17,295 nt of DNA from Desulfobacteraceae bacterium (GTDB lineage Bacteria; Desulfobacterota; Desulfobacteria; Desulfobacterales; Desulfobacteraceae). The stretch spans positions 1 through 17,295 of the forward strand of contig JAAEMC010000580.1 of NCBI GenBank assembly GCA_024225895.1, written 5' to 3'. The notes under the pieces are model-generated. The model searched no databases. It saw nothing but the letters and a program-made list of their open reading frames with translations, and was not told the origin of the DNA. Made by a program: the position numbers and the translations under genes. Below are positions 7,582 through 14,355 of this stretch, in pieces. Each line of letters starts with the position of its first letter. Positions within the stretch are counted from its first letter, which is position 1.

Positions 7582-8520
7582 TTACTCCTTTGTATGGAAA
7601 CAATCTCCATAAATTATTTTTTTATCAACACCGTCGTCTGTCTTTAAAAGCAGTGCTCCGGTTTCATCCACATCCATTGCCAACCCTGTATAAATATCAC
7701 TATAGGTTTCGATTCTGACTTTGCAGCCGATAGTGGATGTCTGCTGCTTCCACTGATTGATGATTTTTTTGGGTTCAATGGTTTGGATCTGCTGTTCAAA
7801 TTCATTCAAAAAATTTGTGAGAATACTTTTTCTGGAAACGTTTTTCTTTAATATCTCTTTCAAAGAGACGGATTTAGGTTCATCTGTTTTAGGCTCATTA
7901 TTTACATTGATGCCGATGCCGATATTTAAAAAACAGACCATGTCCCCCTGGGTTTCCATTTCTGAGAGCAGGCCTGCCAGTTTATATCCATTCAAAAGCA
8001 GGTCATTAGGCCATTTGACGCTGATATCCAGGTTAAGGCTTTTTTTTAAGGATTTGGCAAGGCTTAAGGAAGCGGCAAAATTATATATATAGGATAACGC
8101 TGCCGGGACATCTGGTTTCAAAATCAGGGTAAACCATAAACCGCCTTTGGATGAAAACCATTTTCTGTTGAGCCTTCCCCTGCCTTTAGTCTGGTGTTCT
8201 GCAACCACAATGCTTAAATGTTTTACCCCGCTCTTTGCAAGGGATCTGGCTTTATCCATGGTGGTTTCAACTTCATGGAAATGAAATATCCTGTCCTGGA
8301 TCGCTTTATCAAAACAAAAAGGGTAAAGCAGGTCTTCATGATCACAAAGCAGGTACCCTTTGGAAGAAGATGTGATGGCTACCCCATTTTCCTTAAGTGC
8401 CTTGATATGCTTCCATATCGCGACCCTGGAAATGTTCAGATTGCTGCTCAACTTTACACCGGAAACTGTCTTTCCTTGGGATTTGCTGAGGATGTCCAGG
8501 ATTTGTGTTTTTATGTTCAT
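7582..8520 (-). CDS. birA: Bifunctional biotin-[acetyl-CoA-carboxylase] ligase / biotin operon repressor
   Basis: Group II BirA that attaches biotin to carrier proteins and represses biotin genes when charged with biotinyl-AMP. With the start at 8520 (312 residues), a winged helix-turn-helix occupies about 16-55 (NISRVAIWKHIKALKENG, then a wing ending KGYLL). The ligase ATP/biotin loop GRGRLNRKW is at 113-121, the active-site KWPNDL follows from 169, and a small SH3-like C-terminal domain ends the protein. ATGs at 8535 and 8520 are both possible and neither has a good ribosome site. I prefer 8520 because the 8535 codon lies inside the BirA operator, close to the likely transcript start. It is the first gene of the birA-bioYMN operon and is expected to autoregulate it. 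Confidence 0.93.
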   Translation of the reverse strand: MNIKTQILDILSKSQGKTVSGVKLSSNLNISRVAIWKHIKALKENGVAITSSSKGYLLCDHEDLLYPFCFDKAIQDRIFHFHEVETTMDKARSLAKSGVKHLSIVVAEHQTKGRGRLNRKWFSSKGGLWFTLILKPDVPAALSYIYNFAASLSLAKSLKKSLNLDISVKWPNDLLLNGYKLAGLLSEMETQGDMVCFLNIGIGINVNNEPKTDEPKSVSLKEILKKNVSRKSILTNFLNEFEQQIQTIEPKKIINQWKQQTSTIGCKVRIETYSDIYTGLAMDVDETGALLLKTDDGVDKKIIYGDCFHTKE

Positions 8521-8524
8521 ATTT

Positions 8525-8557
8525 TCGTTAACCATTATGAGAATATGTAGTTAACAA
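8525..8557. promoter_or_regulatory. BirA operator
   Basis: An inverted repeat TCGTTAACC (8525-8533), 15-nt spacer, AGTTAACAA (8549-8557) matches the BirA-type operator TTGTTAACC-N14/15-GGTTAACAA at 16 of 18 positions with an allowed spacer length. It lies immediately before birA-bioYMN, across one of the two candidate birA start codons, and would block transcription of the operon when biotin is abundant. Agreement between site, regulator and regulated genes makes the call strong. Confidence 0.85.
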
Positions 8558-8576
8558 AACACAAATAAAGGGTCAA
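8548..8576 (-). promoter_or_regulatory. Candidate birA-bioYMN promoter
   Basis: On the minus strand TTGACC (8576-8571) is a good -35 box (5/6). The matching -10 region falls about 17 nt downstream, on the upstream operator half (TTAACTA, near 8554-8548), and is a weak match. Overlap with the operator agrees with repression by promoter occlusion. A start near 8541 would favour translation from 8520. Confidence 0.4.
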
Positions 8577-8612
8577 GAAAAACTTGATGTTTGTTAGATT
8601 TTTGATACACTA

Positions 8613-8642
8613 TTGTGTGTTGCATGCCTTAATATTTATAAT
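8613..8642 (+). promoter_or_regulatory. Candidate promoter of the FapA-like gene
   Basis: A perfect TATAAT (8637-8642) stands 18 nt after TTGTGT (8613-8618), a weak -35 (3/6). Transcription would begin near 8649, about 48 nt before the GTG start at 8697. A small inverted repeat, ACAC-N4-GTGT, just upstream overlaps the -35 region and could bind a regulator. Confidence 0.4.
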
Positions 8643-8696
8643 CTGAAATACTGCTTTATAAGAAGATAATCTTAAAAAAAGGTCAAATCCCTCATC

Positions 8697-11153
8697 GTGA
8701 GTGAAAAAAATAATCAATTTCAACTCGATAAAGACAACAGAGACATCATCTCCCTGGCTGTGAAGTGCAAGTTCATAAACATGGACCAGGAAGATAAAGT
8801 TTTAGCCCATCTGTTCAAACAATTGCAGTCTCAGCCGGGCAGATCCGTAGTTCAGATTTTTAAGGAGCTTAAAATACTTTCTGATGAAGAACTGAACCTG
8901 CTTTTATCCATTAAGCAACACCTGGAGATTAAAACACTGGACAAGCGGTTTGGCAAACTGGCTATCGCCAATAATTTCACCACTGTTGATGCGATTGAAA
9001 AGGGGTTGAAAAGTCAATCGGCTATATATAAAAAGACAAGGAGGAATCTGCCATTGGGCGATATTCTTGTGAAAAGCCGGCAGTTGTCTGAACCACACCG
9101 GACAGCCCTGATGTTAACCCAGGACCGAATCAAGGATGAATATCTTGCCAAAGCCATGAACGATTTGGCCAAAAGTGAGTTGGAACGTTTGGAGATCAGC
9201 AAACGATTCGGTACCATTGCTGCAAAATTGGGTCTGGTTTCCATTGAAGATGTCAACAAAGCCTTGGCTATCCAGAAAAATGAGGTAAAGCACGGCATGC
9301 CGAAACGGTCAATGGAAGATATTCTCAAAGAATCATTTGGGTTGCCGCCCGGTGCAGCATTGGGGATTTTTAAAAAACAGAAAATCGTTGAGAAACAAAG
9401 ACTGAACCTGGAAAGTGCCCTGTCCCAATACAATTCTGAAATAAAAATTAACCGGAAATTATCCAGACTGTTTGAATATTCTATTTCAAAGGATAAATTA
9501 GAGGTGTTTGTCCGGATTAACAAATCCTATTCAGATACCATTACGGTGTACAATCTGCAAAATTGGCTGAAGCTTGCCGGAATACAATTTGGACTTGTAG
9601 ATGATCTGCATATCCAGGAATTTTTAAACAACGGTCAAAAAGGTGCTGAAATAAAAGTTGCCCAGGGTATTCCGCCAAAAGGCGGCCAGGATGCAACCAT
9701 TAAATTTTGTTTTGATATACCTTCAACCACATCGCCTAAAAAGCAGGAAAAGGGTGCCAACCCATTTGTGAGAAAAGGAGATCCTCTGGCAAAAAGGGTT
9801 CCCCACAAAGAAGGTGAAACCGGTATGGATATTTTTGGACGAATCATATATCCCAAAGAACTTAAAACCTGGGACATTGGGTGCGGCAAAGGAGTGGAAA
9901 TAATCCAGGATAATACCTTTGTTTCCACGATTGACGGATATCCAATGTTGTATCAGGACCGGACCTTGTTTGTGACCCCTAAAGAAAAAAAGAGAAAAAC
10001 CCTGCTTTTTTCTGGAAATGTTGAACCCGGAATGGGAGATTCATATCAGAAAATCAATTTGGAAGTGGCTGGTAATATCAGTCCCGGAGCCTCATTGAAG
10101 TGTCATCAATTATCGATCAGCGGAGATGTTTTAGGGATGGTCAAGGCAACGGGAGATGTGGATATAAAAGGCGGGATCGGGATTAAAAATATGGATCCAA
10201 GCAATTCTTTACAAAAAAGCCTTGTAACCGCAGATGGGAACATCAATGTCAGAAAAAATGTTGAACATACCCAGGTGGATTGCGGTAAATTGTTCCAGGC
10301 ATTGAATGCAGATGTGGTCTCGTCTCAGATCAGCGCTTTTGAAGGGATATTTGTTAAAAACGTATATTGCAACGGCGGTGACCCCTGCACCCTTAGAATT
10401 GGTCATCAGGTCACCCAAAAAATTCTGGATCTGGATCAGGAGATTGACCAGATGACAAAAGAACTCAGAGAACTTCTTCAATCAGATAAAATGGAAGCTA
10501 TGGATGAAAGACTTCATCACCAGATTCAGGTGCAGGACGAGTTCAGAGAAAAGCAGAATGCTTTAACCTACCTGATCAAAATTATGGGGGACCTGGATCT
10601 GGATAATGTGGGTAAACTTGGTCCGGGATTTGATTTTTTATCGCTGCCCGATCAAGAAGAGGGTGACGGTGAAGTCACCTATGGTATCCCGAAAAAAACA
10701 AAAGCATATGAATATCTTCAGGAAGTACTGGATGAAATAGATGGTCTGTCCCCGAAAAAACAATTAGCCAAGGTTCAAAAAATGCTGGAGCTAAATTCAG
10801 GCATGTATAAGACAGCGGTCAATGCTACGGAAAGAATGGATAAAGAATCTCAGATCAAAACAGACCTGGCCCAAAAACAGGGGCAAGCGAATATTTCCAA
10901 GGTTCAGAAAATTGAAGAAAAACTGGCTACATCGAAGATGGAAAAGGATTATCTCTTCTCAGAACATGAGATGGCACTTTTAAATAAGGTCCCGGAAGTT
11001 CGGGTGAAAAATCAGATTTCCCAGGGAGTGGTTATAGAAGGCAACCAATCCCGGCTGGTTATAGAGAAGACCATCTACGGGGTAAAGTTTTTTGAAACAA
11101 AAAATCCGGTCAACAATAAATTCGGTATTGTTATAAAAGGTTATTATGAATAA
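8697..11153 (+). CDS. FapA family (DUF342) protein with N-terminal MshEN-like motifs
   Basis: This 818-residue cytoplasmic protein starts at GTG with a weak AAGGT site. The FapA/DUF342 core spans about 355-570: 'NPFVRKGDPLAKRVPHKEG', 'GMDIFGRII', 'DIGCGKGVE', then a repetitive beta-helix-like stretch (SGNVEPG, AGNISPG, SGDVLGMVKATGDVDIKGG). Residues 571-630 and 670-760 are charged helices, probably coiled coil. The N-terminal third has three related helical units. Two hold a 24-residue motif at 84-107 and 170-193 with R-F-G at the start, L at position 21 and Q at position 24, the spacing of the MshEN cyclic-di-GMP motif. FapA was named for flagellar assembly, but DUF342 proteins have wider, poorly known roles. 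It is divergent from birA and 29 nt upstream of the selenoprotein gene. The core assignment is secure; the MshEN reading is inference. Confidence 0.85.
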   Translation: MSEKNNQFQLDKDNRDIISLAVKCKFINMDQEDKVLAHLFKQLQSQPGRSVVQIFKELKILSDEELNLLLSIKQHLEIKTLDKRFGKLAIANNFTTVDAIEKGLKSQSAIYKKTRRNLPLGDILVKSRQLSEPHRTALMLTQDRIKDEYLAKAMNDLAKSELERLEISKRFGTIAAKLGLVSIEDVNKALAIQKNEVKHGMPKRSMEDILKESFGLPPGAALGIFKKQKIVEKQRLNLESALSQYNSEIKINRKLSRLFEYSISKDKLEVFVRINKSYSDTITVYNLQNWLKLAGIQFGLVDDLHIQEFLNNGQKGAEIKVAQGIPPKGGQDATIKFCFDIPSTTSPKKQEKGANPFVRKGDPLAKRVPHKEGETGMDIFGRIIYPKELKTWDIGCGKGVEIIQDNTFVSTIDGYPMLYQDRTLFVTPKEKKRKTLLFSGNVEPGMGDSYQKINLEVAGNISPGASLKCHQLSISGDVLGMVKATGDVDIKGGIGIKNMDPSNSLQKSLVTADGNINVRKNVEHTQVDCGKLFQALNADVVSSQISAFEGIFVKNVYCNGGDPCTLRIGHQVTQKILDLDQEIDQMTKELRELLQSDKMEAMDERLHHQIQVQDEFREKQNALTYLIKIMGDLDLDNVGKLGPGFDFLSLPDQEEGDGEVTYGIPKKTKAYEYLQEVLDEIDGLSPKKQLAKVQKMLELNSGMYKTAVNATERMDKESQIKTDLAQKQGQANISKVQKIEEKLATSKMEKDYLFSEHEMALLNKVPEVRVKNQISQGVVIEGNQSRLVIEKTIYGVKFFETKNPVNNKFGIVIKGYYE

Positions 11154-11182
11154 TTGTTTTATTTATTTAGGAGTTAATGTTC

Positions 11183-11398
11183 ATGGATATTAAAATTCAC
11201 TATTGCTCTCAATGAAATTACCAGCCAAGAGCTGCCGGTCTGGCAGATCAAATAAAAAATGAATTGAATCTCAACGCACAGATTGTGCCCGGATCAAATG
11301 GGATTTATGATGTGGTTGTCAATGATAACATTATCTTTTCCAAGCATAAGGAAAACCGTTTCCCTGAAAACAATGAAATCTTGAATATGTTGAAATAA
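11183..11398 (+). CDS. SelW-like (SelT/SelW/SelH, Rdx family) selenoprotein with in-frame UGA
   Basis: Reading the TGA at 11213-11215 as selenocysteine gives a complete 71-residue protein from ATG 11183 to TAA 11396. It begins MDIKIHYCSQ-U-NYQPRA, the CxxU redox motif (C8, U11) in the setting typical of SelW, and continues with AAGLADQIK (helix), NAQIVPGSNGIYDV and 'VVNDNIIFSKHKENRFP', the family's beta-strand layout with the usual G.FdV and lfskk..grfP features. An AGGAG site at 11169-11173 lies 9 nt upstream; the in-frame ATG at 11177 is too close to it. A SECIS-like hairpin follows the UGA. It lies 29 nt after the FapA-like gene, probably co-transcribed. SelW-like proteins are small thioredoxin-fold redox proteins whose bacterial role is unsettled. 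Standard ORF calling splits or drops it. A nonsense-mutated Cys homologue is the alternative, but the intact frame downstream and the hairpin argue against that. Confidence 0.88.
11213..11246 (+). promoter_or_regulatory. Bacterial SECIS element
   Basis: Directly after the UGA (11213-11215), CTGCC (11232-11236) and GGCAG (11242-11246) form a perfect 5-bp stem closing the five-base loop GGTCT (11237-11241). The loop carries the G-U pair that SelB recognises and equals the apical loop described for the E. coli fdhF SECIS. It starts 21 nt after the UGA, within the range normal for bacterial elements. No bulged U below the mini-stem, as in E. coli, is evident. The element lies wholly inside the coding region, as expected in bacteria. 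Confidence 0.75.
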
Positions 11399-11405
11399 TA
11401 GGTAG

Positions 11406-11436
11406 TTGGGCAATGTTGTTGCCAAAGCGTATTTTT
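11406..11436 (+). terminator. Possible weak terminator after the selenoprotein gene
   Basis: TTGGGCAA (11406-11413) pairs with TTGCCAA (11419-11425) as a 7-bp stem with one bulged G and a five-base loop. A run of five T (11432-11436) begins six bases after the stem. The gap between stem and T-run makes it imperfect, but its place 8 nt after the stop at 11398 fits termination of the fapA-selW transcript. Confidence 0.35.
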
Positions 11437-11519
11437 GAGTTATTAGTGTTGTATACAACCAGCATTGCATTGGTATTGTGTTGATTGTCTTTCAGGAAAA
11501 TTAATTAAAACCAAAGGTT

Positions 11520-12395
11520 TTACCGGTTTTTGTACCAGTTGAGCAGAAAGCCGCTGCAAAGGATAAGCGAACTGCCGATCCACAGCCGCCATGAGACAGG
11601 ATCATTGAGCAGGACAATACCGGCAATTAAGGTAAAGATGGTCTCGCTGGACATGTACACCCCGCCTTCCCATCCTTTGCAGTAATAAAATCCCTGGTTC
11701 ATTAAAAGTTGTGCAGCACATGAGGTTAAAATAATACCGGCGATCATGAACCACTCAACCGGCGTAGCAGGCAGTATGGGGTTCATGATGAAAACCGGTA
11801 TAGTTGCAATACTGCCCATGGTGCAAAGATAAAGGTAAATCGTAGCCGGACCGTTATGCTGCCTAAGATTTGTAATCAATGTAATGGTTAATCCTGCAAA
11901 AGCACCGGATACCACTGCCATGGTCTGGCCGAAAATACTTCCGGTAAGGCTGAAATCAAAGAGGATGGCTACACCGCAAAAAACCATAACCATGCACCCA
12001 AATTGAAAAATGGTGATGGATTCCTTATAGATAATAAAAGCAAATAGCGCGGCAAATACGGGGAAAGAGTAAAAAATTACCATTGCTGTGGATATGGGAA
12101 GAATTCGAAGTGCCGTAACCACGAAAAGGAAAGCAAGGGAACCTGTGCATCCCCTTGTGATCAGCAATGGGATGTTATGCCCTTTATACAGGTTTTTTTT
12201 CCGGCCAAATACAAGGAGCAATACAGTCAGCCCTCCTGAAAACCGGATAAATCCAAGATGCCATACCGTATATTCGCCGGGCATGCTCTTGACCAGCAGT
12301 GTCATTATCGTGAACAGCACGGCAGCAGACAGCATAAACAAAGGACCGGCCAGGGATTTTTCCATTTTAATTGATTTTTGATTGTTTAAAGCCAT
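11520..12395 (-). CDS. EamA/DMT superfamily transporter
   Basis: This 291-residue protein has about ten membrane helices in two EamA halves: first half about 15-145 (LAGPLFMLSAAVLFTIMTLL, 'FIRFSGGLTVLLLVFG', 'STAMVIFYSFPVFAALFAFIIYKE'), second half about 150-290 ('MSSETIFTLIAGIVLLNDPVSW', 'LILCSGFLLNWY'). The F(Y)..P...A..A....KE pattern in half one and E......G...L.....W.G in half two are EamA hallmarks. ATG 12395 has an AGGG site upstream; a later Met (residue 11) has none. It lies 48 nt after the AlaX-like gene on the same strand and may be co-transcribed. DMT exporters move amino acids, metabolites or drugs, and the substrate is not predictable here. Confidence 0.88.
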   Translation of the reverse strand: MALNNQKSIKMEKSLAGPLFMLSAAVLFTIMTLLVKSMPGEYTVWHLGFIRFSGGLTVLLLVFGRKKNLYKGHNIPLLITRGCTGSLAFLFVVTALRILPISTAMVIFYSFPVFAALFAFIIYKESITIFQFGCMVMVFCGVAILFDFSLTGSIFGQTMAVVSGAFAGLTITLITNLRQHNGPATIYLYLCTMGSIATIPVFIMNPILPATPVEWFMIAGIILTSCAAQLLMNQGFYYCKGWEGGVYMSSETIFTLIAGIVLLNDPVSWRLWIGSSLILCSGFLLNWYKNR

Positions 12396-12443
12396 TGGTT
12401 ACCCTGATATGAATTTGAAAATTATTTTTTTTGCTTTACTTCT

Positions 12444-12890
12444 TTATTTGGGCCTGTCCAGTTTGAAACGAATCCGTAAAACATTATTTTCAAATCCGGT
12501 GGTGGTGATCTTAAAGTGACCGATTTCGTTGGTTGATGAGACATGGGGGCCGATACAGGGGCAGGCGTCATAGTTTCCCATGCTGACGATCCTTAATTTT
12601 TCCAGTCCTTCTTTATCCGGTACCCTTTCAATATTGACTTTATTTTTTGCCTCATTCCGGGATATAAAATCAATGGTGACTGGCAACTCCTGTTCAATCA
12701 CTTCATTGACTTGTGCCTGGATCTGCTTTGTTTCTTCTTGCGTCAAGGGTCGGTCAAAATAATAATCGCACTTGGATTTTTTTTTATTAATATGAGCGCT
12801 GAAACATCTTTGGCAGTTAAAGATCCTCACCATGGTCTGGTTTAAGAGATGTTCTGCCGAATGCATGAAAGGATCATAATATTTGCTCAT
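12444..12890 (-). CDS. AlaX-type alanyl-tRNA editing hydrolase
   Basis: This 148-residue free-standing homologue of the alanyl/threonyl-tRNA synthetase editing (second additional) domain has its zinc ligands in place: HxxxH in MHSAEHLLN (H10, H14) and CxxxH in DACPCIGPHV (C112, H116). Such proteins hydrolyse mischarged tRNA, classically Ser- or Gly-tRNA(Ala). Here the short form lacks the N-terminal glycine-rich domain seen in longer AlaX proteins, so tRNA specificity is uncertain. Additional cysteines (C26, C29, C41) lie in the N-terminal third. The ATG at 12890 has a strong AGAGGAGGT site 7 nt upstream. It is first in a pair with the DMT transporter and divergent from the gene at 13011. Confidence 0.85.
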   Translation of the reverse strand: MSKYYDPFMHSAEHLLNQTMVRIFNCQRCFSAHINKKKSKCDYYFDRPLTQEETKQIQAQVNEVIEQELPVTIDFISRNEAKNKVNIERVPDKEGLEKLRIVSMGNYDACPCIGPHVSSTNEIGHFKITTTGFENNVLRIRFKLDRPK

Positions 12891-12922
12891 TTTTAGGACC
12901 TCCTCTTTACTGGACTGACAAT

Positions 12923-12951
12923 TTTATAAGGCCATACATTTATCATATAAG
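12923..12951 (+). promoter_or_regulatory. Candidate promoter of the 13011 gene
   Basis: TTTATA (12923-12928) and TATAAG (12946-12951) are spaced by 17 nt and match 4/6 and 5/6 of the sigma-70 boxes. They lie in a very AT-rich divergent gap that must also hold the promoter of the AlaX-like gene on the other strand, so chance matches are easy and the call is tentative. Confidence 0.3.
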
Positions 12952-13010
12952 AAATATTTTTAAAATTATAAAATCTGATATAGGGTAAGAACAAAAGGAG
13001 AATAAAACTC

Positions 13011-13541
13011 ATGGATGCAAAAACAATGGATATAGTTTTACCCAATGCAATGGATTTCAAACAATTCTGGAAAGAGCAGGGCCCTTTTAAATATGCATTG
13101 ACCAGCAATGAATTCCCCCCAATCCTCCTGGAACCTGAACAATGGCTTTTTTCCAATGACATCATCGATCTGTTAAAGTGGTTAATGCAGTTTGACAAAC
13201 GAAAAATGAAATTAGTAAAATCTGAGTTTAATCTGGAAAATAAAAAGATATTAAGGCCCAAAGATATCATACCCTGGAAGATTCACAATTTTCCTGAAGA
13301 ATGGGACGGCCTTTTTTGTGAAACATTTACACCACGGGGATACTTGACCCAAAAAGTAATTGAAAGCAGTAGTACTTTAAAAAAAGAAAAGGTTTTATCT
13401 GCATTTTTTAAAAGCCTTGAGACCAACATTGGACAGTTGGGATATTTGCTTTTGAAACCAAGGGAAAATTCAAAATTTGCTGCTGTTCAGGCATATCTTA
13501 AAGAATGGGAGCTAGATGAAAAGGATGCAGGGCTTTTGTAA
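13011..13541 (+). CDS. Hypothetical soluble protein
   Basis: I do not recognise this 176-residue protein. It has no signal peptide or membrane helix and is rich in Lys, Glu and aromatic residues. Trp pairs with acidic or basic residues recur (FWKEQG, EQWLF, LLKWLMQF, IIPWKIHNFPEEWDG, EWELDEKD). The N-terminal half looks mixed alpha/beta. Residues 120-172, from the TLKKEKVLSAFFKSLE stretch on, are clearly helical. The ATG at 13011 has a GGAG site about 10 nt upstream. The ORF covers its whole gap, and the AAAGGAG-ATG arrangement supports a real gene. It is transcribed alone, divergent from the AlaX-like gene and convergent with the ATP-grasp gene, whose stop is only 15 nt away with no clear terminator between. 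No function is proposed. Confidence 0.7.
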   Translation: MDAKTMDIVLPNAMDFKQFWKEQGPFKYALTSNEFPPILLEPEQWLFSNDIIDLLKWLMQFDKRKMKLVKSEFNLENKKILRPKDIIPWKIHNFPEEWDGLFCETFTPRGYLTQKVIESSSTLKKEKVLSAFFKSLETNIGQLGYLLLKPRENSKFAAVQAYLKEWELDEKDAGLL

Positions 13542-13556
13542 CTTCCTGGATATTTT

Positions 13557-14336
13557 TTAAATTATTTGATCAAGGACCAGTTTTTCCAATAATTTTTTGT
13601 AATCAATGCCCGCCTTTTTAAATCCTTTGGTGCCGTACTTCATATTTCCTTCCAATACATAGAATCGGTCGTCTTTTTGAATGATATCAATCCCTACATC
13701 ATCCCATCCGCATTTTTTGCATGTTTCCAATGCCAGTTCCAAAGCAGGCTTAGGCAATGGGGTAAAATCAATGGAGCCCCCCTGGGAAAGATTGGTTTTA
13801 AAATTTGCAGGGTCTGCAATACGCCAGTAAGAAAGAATAACTTGTCTGCCAATTACAATGATCCTCATATCCCGGTCTATGGGAAGATATTCCTGGATAT
13901 ATGCGGGTTGCGGTTTTTCAAGGTACTGGTCAAGATCTGTTTGATTTTCAATGAGAAAGACATCATTTCCTTTTGAACTTCCCCGTGCTTTTTTAGCTAT
14001 AAAGGGCCATTGAAAATGGTCTATGATTTGTTTTTTTTGCTTTTTCCCGTAGAAGATACGGGTTTTAGGGTGTGGGATGCCGCTCATTTGAAACACGGCT
14101 GTTTGCCTGATTTTATCCTGGGCAAATTTATAGGTATGATAACTGGGGAAAGTGGTTTTGCCCATGGCATTAAACAAATCGGCATAAAAACTTGTGGGAT
14201 AGTATATTTTGGGGGCGTTTAGGATCAGGTCCCGTTCTGTTGGTGAGTAATCATAAAAATTAGGCTTAAATCCAAGGGTGAGAATATGGGTGCTTTTTTT
14301 TAACCTTGCACCAATGGCAACCGGCATCGGTTTCAA
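13557..14336 (-). CDS. RimK-like ATP-grasp ligase
   Basis: This 259-residue protein has the ATP-grasp fold of the RimK/glutathione synthetase type. The N-terminal domain is 1-80; an ATP-binding lysine and glycine-rich loop follow in 'PFIAKKARGSSKGNDV' (K115-G123). Next come 'YIQEYLPIDRDMRIIVIG' (146-163), 'RIADPANFKTNLSQGG' (172-187) and the metal-binding end 'DVGIDII' with VLEGN (E229, N231). The family joins a carboxylate to an amine via acyl phosphate, and the substrate here is unknown. VLEGN in place of the common EVN near the end is a mild variation. The frame starts at TTG (14336), 8 nt after a GGGA site. An ATG three codons in lies farther from any site. It follows the HEAT/receiver gene by 19 nt, so it is probably in the same operon. 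Confidence 0.8.
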   Translation of the reverse strand: MKPMPVAIGARLKKSTHILTLGFKPNFYDYSPTERDLILNAPKIYYPTSFYADLFNAMGKTTFPSYHTYKFAQDKIRQTAVFQMSGIPHPKTRIFYGKKQKKQIIDHFQWPFIAKKARGSSKGNDVFLIENQTDLDQYLEKPQPAYIQEYLPIDRDMRIIVIGRQVILSYWRIADPANFKTNLSQGGSIDFTPLPKPALELALETCKKCGWDDVGIDIIQKDDRFYVLEGNMKYGTKGFKKAGIDYKKLLEKLVLDQII

Positions 14337-14355
14337 ATTAGAGGTCCCTTATCCG

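Noticed and set aside
7239..7610. 123-residue minus-strand ORF overlapping bioY in another frame
   Set aside because: bioY has clear family motifs in its own frame. This one is rich in Arg, His and Ser without a domain pattern.
8697..11153. Polymer-forming or bactofilin identity for the FapA-like protein
   Set aside because: The beta-helix-like repeats could suggest it, but the GDPLAKRVPHKEG and G.DIFGR motifs are those of DUF342/FapA.
11183..11215. Reading the TGA at 11213 as a true stop (10-residue peptide) or as a pseudogene
   Set aside because: The frame continues intact for 60 codons with SelW features, the TGA is exactly at the CxxU position, and a SECIS-like hairpin follows.
11507..11521. 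Hairpin AAAACC-N3-GGTTTT at the end of the DMT gene as a terminator
   Set aside because: Only a 6-bp AT-rich stem with a 3-base loop and a broken T-run on the minus strand; too weak to call.
12893..13270. 125-residue minus-strand ORF overlapping the 13011 gene
   Set aside because: It is antisense to a better gene with a good ribosome site, and its protein lacks recognisable order. It also ends just before the AlaX-like gene's ribosome site.
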